A stretch of 64,000 bases of DNA, from assembly GCA_030447505.1 (NCBI GenBank), contig JAUJOT010000002.1, forward strand, positions 62,001-126,000. Reading direction: 5' to 3'. How positions within the stretch are numbered: position 1 is the stretch's first letter; every line of letters begins with the position of its first letter. This DNA comes from Solirubrobacteraceae bacterium (GTDB lineage Bacteria > Actinomycetota > Thermoleophilia > Solirubrobacterales > Solirubrobacteraceae). Under the pieces are notes generated by a model. That model was not told the DNA's origin, made no database searches, and was given only the letters and a program-made list of their open reading frames with translations. A program made the translations under genes and the position numbers. Of this stretch, positions 1-6,999 are shown piece after piece.

Positions 1-260
1 CCGACCGCGACCTGCACGACGCGCTCGCACTGCGCCGCCAGGCGCTCGGGTCCGATCCTCCTGCGGGCGCGCTGATGTTCACGTGCAACGGACGCGGGCG
101 CGGGATGTTCGGCGTCCCGGACCACGATGCGGCCGCGCTCGCGGGCGAGCTCGGCGACGTGCCGACGGCCGGGTTCTTCGCCGCCGGCGAGATCGGGCCC
201 GTCGGCGGCGAGAACTTCCTGCACGGCTTCACCGCGACCGTCGCCGTCTTCGCGTCGTAG
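1..260 (+). CDS. FIST-domain protein, C-terminal part (partial)
   Basis: The frame is open from the left window edge (first full codon at base 3) to a TAG at 258-260. The visible C-terminus contains the sequences [10 protein letters not shown], a DHDA, then [13 protein letters not shown] and NFLHGFTA, the typical end of the FIST C domain. FIST proteins are small-ligand sensors, often linked to signal transduction; the ligand cannot be told here. Only about 85 residues are in the window, so the N-terminal FIST domain and start lie outside. The next gene follows on the same strand after 57 bases. Confidence 0.8.
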   Translation, partial: DRDLHDALALRRQALGSDPPAGALMFTCNGRGRGMFGVPDHDAAALAGELGDVPTAGFFAAGEIGPVGGENFLHGFTATVAVFAS

Positions 261-317
261 CCGTCGCGTCGAGCGCCGCGAGGCCGAGCGCCGCCAGCGC
301 GTCGTAGTCTTCGCGCC

Positions 318-1109
318 ATGAACGTCGGCGCAAGGACCGTGCTGCTCACCGGGGCGACGGGTGGACTCGGCCACGCGATCGCCCGCCGCCTCGCAGCCGC
401 GGGCGCGCGCGTCGTGCTGTCGGGTCGGCGCGCCGACGTGCTCGCCGCGCTCGCGAGCGAGATCGGCGCGCAGGTCGCGCCCGCCGATCTGTCTGATCCC
501 GATGCGGTGCGCGCGCTGGCGGCGGCGCACGCCGATGTCGACATCCTGATCGCGAATGCCGGCGTGCCGGCCTCCGGTCGCCTGCAGAGCTACAGCGACG
601 ACCAGATCGAGCGCGCGCTGCTCGTCAACCTGCACGCGCCGATCATCCTCACCCACGCGCTCGCGCCACAGATGGTCAAGCGCGGCGCAGGTCACATCGT
701 CTTCATGTCCTCACTTGCCGGAAAGACGGCGACCGCGGGCAGCTCGCTCTACAACGCCACGAAGTACGGCCTGCGCGGCTTCGCGGGTGCGATGCGCGCC
801 GAACTGCACGGCACGGGCGTCGGCGTGTCGACGATCTTCCCTGGCTTCATCCGCGATTCGGGGATGTTCGCCGACGCGAACGTCAAGCTGCCGTTCGGCG
901 TCGGGACGAAGACGCCCGGACAGGTCGCCGACGCGACACTGCGCGCGATCGAGCGCAACCGCGGGGAGATCGACGTCGCGCCCGTCAGCCTGAAGCTCGG
1001 CTCCCTGCTGGGCGGAGTCGCGCCGGAGACGGCGGCACGCGTCACCCGCAAGTCTGGCGGCGACGACATCGCCAGGCAGTTCGAGACAGGTCAGCTCGAC
1101 AAGCGCTGA
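318..1109 (+). CDS. SDR-family NAD(P)-dependent oxidoreductase
   Basis: A 263-residue classical short-chain dehydrogenase. The cofactor-binding motif TGATGGLG is at residues 11-18, the structural NAG at 80-82, the active-site Ser at about 131-132 and the catalytic YNATK (Tyr145, Lys149) follow in the expected order. The arginine after the second beta strand (SGRRAD, 36-40) favours NADP(H) over NAD(H). The substrate cannot be predicted; SDRs of this type oxidise or reduce alcohols and ketones, including acyl and steroid-like compounds. The gene ends 4 bases before the convergent radical SAM gene, leaving no room for a separate terminator. Confidence 0.85.
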   Translation: MNVGARTVLLTGATGGLGHAIARRLAAAGARVVLSGRRADVLAALASEIGAQVAPADLSDPDAVRALAAAHADVDILIANAGVPASGRLQSYSDDQIERALLVNLHAPIILTHALAPQMVKRGAGHIVFMSSLAGKTATAGSSLYNATKYGLRGFAGAMRAELHGTGVGVSTIFPGFIRDSGMFADANVKLPFGVGTKTPGQVADATLRAIERNRGEIDVAPVSLKLGSLLGGVAPETAARVTRKSGGDDIARQFETGQLDKR

Positions 1110-1113
1110 AGGA

Positions 1114-2157
1114 TCAGAAGAGCGACGCCTGCACCTCGAGCGGTCGCGGTTCGGCCGGCGGCTGTCGTCGTGGCTGACCGTTGGCTTCGATCTCCTCGCG
1201 GTCGCGCACACGAAACCGGCTCGGCGGTGGCAGTGCCGGATGGCGCAGCAGCGCCGCGAGGCGCTTGCGCTCCTGCGGCGGCGCGTAGGCCCCGCGGGCG
1301 TAGAGCGTGTCGTAGTGCTCGACCAGGTCGGGCCGGTAGACGCGCAACCAGTCCATGTAGATCTGCTTGACATCGCCGCGCAGGTGCAGCGCGATGCCGC
1401 CGATCCCGGTCGCGCCGGCTTCGATCGCCGCCTCGAGCAGCGGCTCGACCTGCTCGGGCGCGTCGTTGATGCCGGGCATCAGCGGCGCCACGAGCACGCC
1501 CGTCGGTATTCCCGCCCGGTTGAGCTCGGCGACCGCCTCCAGCCGCGCCCTCGGGTTCGGCGTGTGCGGCTCGGTCGCGCGCCATGCCTTCGGATCGAGC
1601 GTCGGAATCGACAGGTTCGCGTGGATGTCCGTCACGGCGGCGATCTCGCACAGGAGGTCGATGTCGCGCAGCAGCAGCGGCGACTTCGTCAGGATCGAGC
1701 ACGGATTGCGCGCGTCGCGCATCGCCTCCCAGATGCCCGGCATGAGCTTGTAGCGCGATTCGACCCACTGATACGGATCGGTGTTCGTCCCCAGCGCGAC
1801 GTGCTCGCCCTTCCACGACGGCCGCGCCAACTCTGCGCGCAGGACCTCCGGCGCGTTGACCTTGACGATGATCTCGCGCTCGAAGTCGCGGTCGGCGTCG
1901 AAGTCCAAGAACTTGTGGGTCGGCCTGGCGAAGCAGTATTTGCAGGCATGACTGCAACCGCGGTACGGATTGATCGTCCAGCGAAACGGCACGCTCGACT
2001 TGTCGGGCACGCGGTTGAGCGCCGACCTCGCATGCACCTCGTAGAAGCGCATGTCGAGCGCCTCGGGAGCCGTGAATCTGCGTATCACCGCGGGATCGCG
2101 ATAGCCGGGAAGCCGCGTCGCCTCGTCCTGCTCGATCGTCAGATTCGCCCACCGCAC
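1114..2157 (-). CDS. Rv2578c-type radical SAM protein
   Basis: A 347-residue protein with the radical SAM cluster motif CSHACKYC (Cys68, Cys72, Cys75), which binds a 4Fe-4S cluster and S-adenosylmethionine. The preceding INPYRGC and following FARPTHKFL are the signature of the Rv2578c/SPL-like family known from mycobacteria and other actinobacteria. That family resembles spore photoproduct lyase, but its reaction is not established. The start used is GTG; other in-frame starts further upstream were not needed to keep the family N-terminus. It runs divergently from the VOC-family gene at 2217, with about 60 bases between them for both promoters. Confidence 0.85.
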   Translation of the reverse strand: MRWANLTIEQDEATRLPGYRDPAVIRRFTAPEALDMRFYEVHARSALNRVPDKSSVPFRWTINPYRGCSHACKYCFARPTHKFLDFDADRDFEREIIVKVNAPEVLRAELARPSWKGEHVALGTNTDPYQWVESRYKLMPGIWEAMRDARNPCSILTKSPLLLRDIDLLCEIAAVTDIHANLSIPTLDPKAWRATEPHTPNPRARLEAVAELNRAGIPTGVLVAPLMPGINDAPEQVEPLLEAAIEAGATGIGGIALHLRGDVKQIYMDWLRVYRPDLVEHYDTLYARGAYAPPQERKRLAALLRHPALPPPSRFRVRDREEIEANGQPRRQPPAEPRPLEVQASLF

Positions 2158-2216
2158 GAACAGATGTTCTCATATCGCTCGGATGCCAGGCTCCGCTACG
2201 GTCACCGCGCAGCCGC

Positions 2217-2698
2217 ATGAGCGCCATCGACCACCTCGACCTCGTCGTCACCTCGCTCGAGCGCAGCCTCGCGTTCTACCGCGGGCTGCTGCTGCCGCTG
2301 GGCTACGTGCGCATCAGCGAGATCGCAGGAGAGCGCGGCGAGCGCGTGATCTACCTCGGGCGGATCGACGGGATCGGCTCCGTCAGCCTGCGCGAGGCGC
2401 AGTCAGACGCGCACGCGGTCCGTACGACCGCTACGGCGTCGGGCTGCACCACCTCGCGTTCCGCGCGTCGTCGCGCGCCACCGTCGACGAGCGCGCGGAC
2501 TGGCTGCGCGCGCAGGGAGCGCAGATCGAGAGCGGGCCGCAGGAGTACGACTACACGCCCGGCTACTACGCCGTCTTCTTCTACGACCCCGACGGGATCA
2601 AGCTCGAGCTCGTGCACCGGCCGAGCGAGCGCGATCTCGCCGAGCAGATACGGCGCCTCGGGGCGCGCATGGAGCGCCTCGAGCGGGAACACCGCTGA
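2217..2698 (+). pseudogene. VOC/glyoxalase-family protein, frameshifted
   Basis: The first about 67 codons, beginning with MSAIDHLDLVV and containing AFYRGLL, are the N-terminal half of a vicinal-oxygen-chelate fold protein. The second half (YDRYGVGLHHLAFRA, then YAVFFYDPDGIKLELVH) lies one base out of register. The two frames join at about 2411-2420. Adding one G to the GG at 2417-2418 restores a continuous protein of about 160 residues with the expected metal ligands (first His in IDHLD, His in HHLAF, Glu in KLELVH). It is either a pseudogene made by a one-base loss or a sequencing error in GC-rich DNA. The stop precedes the CDF transporter ATG by 2 bases, so the two were probably one operon. 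Confidence 0.7.
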
Positions 2699-2700
2699 GG

Positions 2701-3444
2701 ATGGCCGACCTGCTCACGCGCGATGACCACGGCCGTGAGCACGGCGAGCACGGCCATGGCCACGCACACGGCGAGCACGGCCACGGCCACGCACACGACG
2801 ACCACGGCCACGACCACTCGCACGGTCACGGCCACAGCCACGGCCTCGTGCACGAGTCGATCAAGCGCTCGCGCGAGGGCCTGCGCGCCGTCGGCCTCGC
2901 GCTCGTCGTGCTCGGCGCGACGGCGGTCTTCCAGCTCATCATCTTCGTCGCGTCGGGCAGCGTCGCGCTGCTCGCCGATCTCATCCACAACTTCGGCGAC
3001 GCGGCCACCGCGATCCCGCTCGCGATCGCGTTCGCGCTGCGCAGCGCCCGCGCCGAGCGCTGGGCCGGGCTCGCCGTCGTGCTGGCGATCTTCGTGAGCG
3101 CCTGCGTCGCCGGCTACGAGGCCGTCGAGCGGCTGCTGAACCCGCACCAGCCCGAGCACCTCCAGGCGCTCGCGCTCGCGGGCGTCGCCGGCTTCGCCGG
3201 CAACTGGTGGGCGGCGCTGATCCGCACCCGTGCCGGGCGCCGGCTCGACAGCCCGGCGCTGATCGCCGACGGCGCGCATGCTCGCGCCGACGCCTATGTC
3301 AGCCTCGCGGTCGTGGCGAGCGCGCTTGCGATAGCGGCGGGCGCGGACATCGCCGATCCGCTGATCGGGCTCGGCATCACGCTCGTGATCCTGAAGATCA
3401 CGCTTGACTCCTGGAAGACGGTGCGCGGCTCAGGCCACGCGTGA
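2701..3444 (+). CDS. CDF-family cation efflux transporter, C-terminally short
   Basis: A 247-residue inner-membrane metal exporter of the cation diffusion facilitator family (Zn/Co/Cd type). Residues 6-50 form a cytoplasmic tail with more than a dozen His-Gly/His-Asp pairs, as in CzcD/ZitB-like proteins that buffer metal before export. The two transport-site motifs are present: HNFGD in TM2 (LLADLIHNFGDA) and HARAD in TM5 (IADGAHARADAY). The protein ends right after TM6 (DSWKTVRGSGHA), so the cytoplasmic dimerisation domain of about 80 residues usual in CDFs is missing. This is normal for some short CDFs rather than clear damage. It follows the VOC gene by 2 bases and overlaps miaB tail-to-tail by 15 bases. 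Confidence 0.85.
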   Translation: MADLLTRDDHGREHGEHGHGHAHGEHGHGHAHDDHGHDHSHGHGHSHGLVHESIKRSREGLRAVGLALVVLGATAVFQLIIFVASGSVALLADLIHNFGDAATAIPLAIAFALRSARAERWAGLAVVLAIFVSACVAGYEAVERLLNPHQPEHLQALALAGVAGFAGNWWAALIRTRAGRRLDSPALIADGAHARADAYVSLAVVASALAIAAGADIADPLIGLGITLVILKITLDSWKTVRGSGHA

Positions 3445-4767
3445 CGCGGACGCCAGCAGCGACAGCTCGCCGGTCAGCGTCTGGCTCGTCGCGGCGCTGA
3501 TCTGCACGGGCACGATCTCGCCGGGCGACGCGACGCCGCTGAAGTTGACCGCCTTGTTGTGGCGCGAGCGCCCGCGCAGCCGCGACGGGTCGGTGCGCGA
3601 CGTCCCCTCGACGAGGACGTCGAGCTGACGGCCGACGAAACGCTGCGCACGCTCCGTGGCGCGCCGCTGGACGACCTCGACGAGCCGCTGCATCCGCTCG
3701 ACCTTCTGCTCGTGCGCAACGAGGCCCTCGGTGATCGCGTTCGCCTCGGTGCCGCGCCGCGGCGAGAAGACGAAGGTGAACGCGCCGTCGTAGCCCACCT
3801 GCTCGCAGACCTCGAGCGTCTGCGCGAAGTCCTGCTCGGTCTCGCCGGGGAAGCCGACGATGATGTCCGTCGTGATCGCCGCGTCGGGCACGTGCTCGCG
3901 GATCATCGCGACGCGGTCGAGGTAGCGCTCGCGCGTGTACGTGCGGCGCATCGCCTTGAGGATCCGCGAGGCGCCGGCCTGCAGCGGGAGGTGGATGTGC
4001 TCGCAGACCGAAGGCAGCTCGGCGTGCGCGCGGATCACGTCCTCCTTCATGTCGGACGGATGCGGGCTCGTGTAGCGGATTCGGTCGATCCCGTCGATCG
4101 CGTCGATCGCGTGCAGCAGCTCCGCGAAGGAGCGTGACCGGCCCGCGGGCGCGCGCAGGCTGCGCCCCCAGGAGTTGACGTTCTGGCCCAGCAGCGTCAC
4201 CTCGCGCACGCCTTCGGCTGCCAGCGCGCGCACCTCCTCGACGAGCTCCTCCAGCGGTCGCGACACCTCGCGCCCCCGTGTCGACGGCACGATGCAGTAC
4301 GAGCACGCCATGTTGCAGCCCGCCGAGATCTGCACCCAGGCCTGGAAGTCGCGTGCGCGCTTGCCGGGCAGATGACCGGTGAAGCCCTCGAACTCGAAGA
4401 AGCCCTGCGCGGTCAGCGAGTCGGAGGTCAGGAACTCGGCGAGCTTGTGGACCTGGCCGGGGCCGAACGCGACATCGACGAACGGGAAGCGCGCGAAGAC
4501 CTCGTCCTTGACGGACTGCGCCCAACAGCCGCCGACGCCGATGATGCGCTCCGGGTCGCGCTGCTTGAGGCCCTTGGCCTGGTGCAGGTGCGCGATGAAC
4601 CGGCTGTCGGCCTTCTCGCGGATCGAGCAGGTGTTGAAGAGGATCACGTCGGCCTCCTCGGCGGCGGGCGCCTCCGCGTAGCCCAGCGACTCGAGCATGC
4701 CCTTCATCCGCTCGGAGTCGTGCTCGTTCATCTGACAGCCGAACGTCGTGACGTGGTAGCGCTTCAT
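3430..4767 (-). CDS. miaB: tRNA-2-methylthio-N6-dimethylallyladenosine synthase MiaB
   Basis: A 445-residue radical SAM methylthiotransferase that adds the methylthio group to i6A37 of tRNAs. The UPF0004 domain carries its three cluster cysteines (FGCQMNEHDS near residue 10, NTCSIRE, GGCWAQS). The radical SAM motif is CNMACSYC followed by VPSTRGREVSRP. A C-terminal TRAM domain (about 370-435) binds tRNA. The open frame continues far upstream through the opposite register of rny; the start at MKRYHVTTFGC was chosen because it is where the family begins and gives the usual length. The spacer to rny is 53 bases, so it may be co-transcribed with the rny/recX/recA cluster. Confidence 0.95.
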   Translation of the reverse strand: MKRYHVTTFGCQMNEHDSERMKGMLESLGYAEAPAAEEADVILFNTCSIREKADSRFIAHLHQAKGLKQRDPERIIGVGGCWAQSVKDEVFARFPFVDVAFGPGQVHKLAEFLTSDSLTAQGFFEFEGFTGHLPGKRARDFQAWVQISAGCNMACSYCIVPSTRGREVSRPLEELVEEVRALAAEGVREVTLLGQNVNSWGRSLRAPAGRSRSFAELLHAIDAIDGIDRIRYTSPHPSDMKEDVIRAHAELPSVCEHIHLPLQAGASRILKAMRRTYTRERYLDRVAMIREHVPDAAITTDIIVGFPGETEQDFAQTLEVCEQVGYDGAFTFVFSPRRGTEANAITEGLVAHEQKVERMQRLVEVVQRRATERAQRFVGRQLDVLVEGTSRTDPSRLRGRSRHNKAVNFSGVASPGEIVPVQISAATSQTLTGELSLLASASRVA

Positions 4768-4820
4768 GGGCTCGGCTAAGGGTAGCCCTGGCTGCCGCGG
4801 GCGCGAGCGAATCGAGCGCG

Positions 4821-6203
4821 CTACTTCGCGAACTCGACCGCCCGCGACTCGCGGATGACCGTCACCTTGATCTGCCCCGGGTACTCGAGCTCGCGCTCGA
4901 TCTCGCGCGCGATCTCGCGCGAGAGCAGCATCGCGGCGTCGTCGTCGATGCTCGTCGGCGCGACGATGACGCGGATCTCGCGGCCGGCCTGCATCGCGTA
5001 GACCTTCTCGACGCCGTCGTGACGCGCGGCGATCTGCTCGAGCGCGCGCAGGCGCTTCACGTAGGACTCGAGCGACTCGCCACGCGCGCCGGGACGGGCA
5101 CCCGAGAGCGCGTCGGCGGCCTGCACGATGACGGCCTCGATCGTCTGCGGCTCGACCTCGTTGTGGTGGGCCTCCATCGCGTGCGCGACGGCCTCGGACT
5201 CGCCGCGGCGGCGCGCCATCTCGCCGCCGACGAGCGCGTGCGGTCCCTCGACCTCGTGCGATACGGCCTTGCCGATGTCGTGCAGCAGCGCGGCGCGCGC
5301 AGCCGTCTTCGGCGACGCGCCCAGCTCGTCGGCCATCATCGCCGCGAGCTGGGCGCACTCGACGGAGTGGGCGAGCACGTTCTGCCCGTAGCTCGTGCGG
5401 AACTTCAGGCGTCCGAGCGTGCGGATGATCTCGGCGTCGAGACCCTGCACGTTGCACTGATAGGCGGCGTCCTCGCCGGCCTCGAGAAGCTGCGCCTCGA
5501 GCTCGGACTTCGCCTGGTGGTAGGCCTCCTCGATGCGCGCGGGATGGATCCGCCCGTCGGCGAGCAGCTTCTCGAGCGTCATCCGCGCGATCTCGCGGCG
5601 GACGGCGTCGAAGGCCGACAGGACGACGGCGCTGGGCGTGTCGTCGATGATGAAGTCGACGCCCGTGAGGTTCTCCAGGGTGCGGATGTTGCGCCCTTCG
5701 CGACCGATCACGCGGCCCTTCATGTCGTCGGACGGAAGGTGCACGACGGAGACGGTCGTCTCTGCGGCGTGGCGGCCGGCGAGCCGCTGCATTGCGACCG
5801 AGAGGATCGAGCGCACGCGGCGCTCGGCGTCGCGCTTGGTCTCCTCCTCGATCTGGCGCACGTGGCGCGCGCACTCGTGGCGAACCTGATCGGTGATCTC
5901 GCCCATCAGCCGCTCCTTGGCCTGCCGCGCGCTGAGGCCCGAGATGCGCTCGAGCGCCGCCTCGTGCTCGCGCCGGCGGCGGGCGAGCTGCTCGCGCTCG
6001 GCCTCGAGCGCACGGGTCTGGTCGTCGAGCTCGCGCGCTCGGCGGTCAAGCTCCTCGGCACGGCGACGGACGCGCTCCTCCAGTCGGGCGAGCTCGTCGC
6101 GCTCGCCGCGCGACGGCGCATGATGCGGCGGGCGGCGGTGGCGCAGACCGAACGCACTGACGATCGCTGCACCGAGGATCGCCGCCGCAACGATCAGTTC
6201 CAT
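4821..6203 (-). CDS. rny: Ribonuclease Y
   Basis: A 460-residue membrane-anchored endoribonuclease that starts mRNA decay. It has an N-terminal membrane helix (about residues 3-20), a long Arg/Glu-rich coiled coil (about 30-130), a KH domain (VIGREGRNIRTLE, about 165-230) and an HD hydrolase domain with LLHDIGK and a later His-rich AMEAHHNEVEP. The KH/HD order and spacing are those of RNase Y; the coiled coil is somewhat short against the roughly 520 residues of B. subtilis. A strong Shine-Dalgarno (AGGAGGAGGAG) sits 6 bases before the ATG. Upstream is a recognisable promoter and a leader of roughly 265 bases. Confidence 0.93.
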   Translation of the reverse strand: MELIVAAAILGAAIVSAFGLRHRRPPHHAPSRGERDELARLEERVRRRAEELDRRARELDDQTRALEAEREQLARRRREHEAALERISGLSARQAKERLMGEITDQVRHECARHVRQIEEETKRDAERRVRSILSVAMQRLAGRHAAETTVSVVHLPSDDMKGRVIGREGRNIRTLENLTGVDFIIDDTPSAVVLSAFDAVRREIARMTLEKLLADGRIHPARIEEAYHQAKSELEAQLLEAGEDAAYQCNVQGLDAEIIRTLGRLKFRTSYGQNVLAHSVECAQLAAMMADELGASPKTAARAALLHDIGKAVSHEVEGPHALVGGEMARRRGESEAVAHAMEAHHNEVEPQTIEAVIVQAADALSGARPGARGESLESYVKRLRALEQIAARHDGVEKVYAMQAGREIRVIVAPTSIDDDAAMLLSREIAREIERELEYPGQIKVTVIRESRAVEFAK

Positions 6204-6476
6204 CTGCCACTCCTCCTCCTGCCGTGGCGCCGCTGGAGCGTGCTCCCGGGCGCGCGGTACGTCGATGTCAGGGGTCGGACCGGGCGCGCGTCAGGCGTCA
6301 GCCGGCAGCGATCGACGCCGCCGTGCTCTCAGGGATGAAGTCGGGTTGAAGGTGGTGTGCTGACGGGCGGATCGCCGCCCTGTAGATGCCTCTGGATCGA
6401 AGCTGCCTGAGGTGTTCGGAACTGCTCGGATGCTGCGCTTGGGATTGCCCTTCGCGGGCTCGGTCTGACCACCCGG
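6204..6476 (-). other. Long untranslated leader of rny
   Basis: This gap has no believable gene on either strand. On the minus strand it would be the rny leader. It contains a perfect hairpin, GGGCGG/CCGCCC with a 4-base loop, at 6365-6380, without a following U-run. No known riboswitch was recognised. The length is unusual for this compact chromosome, where most spacers are under 60 bases. Confidence 0.4.
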
Positions 6477-6505
6477 ATCATAGGACCGCCGCAAACGACG
6501 GGCAA
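6477..6505 (-). promoter_or_regulatory. Putative housekeeping sigma promoter of rny
   Basis: Reading the minus strand, TTGCCC (6505-6500), a 17-base spacer and TATGAT (6482-6477) match the TTGACA-17-TATAAT consensus at 4/6 and 5/6 positions. It lies just after the recX stop at 6520. Transcription would begin near 6470, giving an untranslated leader of about 265 bases before rny. This separates rny from recX-recA. Confidence 0.55.
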
Positions 6506-6519
6506 CCCACGCATTTCGA

Positions 6520-6987
6520 TCAGGCGGCAGTGGTGCGCTCGAACGCGCGCACCGCGTCATAGGCGAGCTCGAGCTCGTAGCCCTTGCGCACGAGCATCCC
6601 GAGCGCTCGCTCGCGCTCGCGCTCGTTGCTCGGAGCCGCTGCTCGGAAGCGGCGACGCAACAGCTCGACCGCAGCCTCCAGCTCGTCGGCGCCGTCGCGC
6701 GCGCCGAGCGCTGCCGCGACATGCTCACGGTCGACGCCGAGCTCCATCAGCCGGCGCTCGATGCGCTCCGTTCCCCAGCCGTCGAGGTTGCGACGGTCCT
6801 CCGCGAACGCGCGCGCGTAGCGAGCGTCGTCGAGGTAGCCCATCCGCGCGACCTCGGCGATCGCGGCATCCGCCTCAGGCTCGCCGACGTCCTTGGCGGC
6901 GAGGTGCCGGCGCAGCTCCGCCTCGGTGCGCTCGCGGCGGCTCAGGTGAGCGACCGCCAGCTCCAGTGCACGTTGCGCGCTGCCCAC
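6520..6987 (-). CDS. recX: Regulatory protein RecX
   Basis: A 155-residue RecX, which binds RecA filaments and limits recombinase activity. The three-helix repeats are visible: an N-terminal RRERTEAELRRHL segment, then GYLDDARYARAFAEDR with the family's conserved YIDD/D-type turn, then GTERIERRLMELGVD, and a last repeat ending LVRKGYELELAYDAV. Length is typical. It lies 12 bases downstream of recA on the same strand, the usual recA-recX operon, so its level should follow the recA promoter. Confidence 0.92.
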   Translation of the reverse strand: MGSAQRALELAVAHLSRRERTEAELRRHLAAKDVGEPEADAAIAEVARMGYLDDARYARAFAEDRRNLDGWGTERIERRLMELGVDREHVAAALGARDGADELEAAVELLRRRFRAAAPSNERERERALGMLVRKGYELELAYDAVRAFERTTAA

Positions 6988-6999
6988 CTGCCGGCTTCC

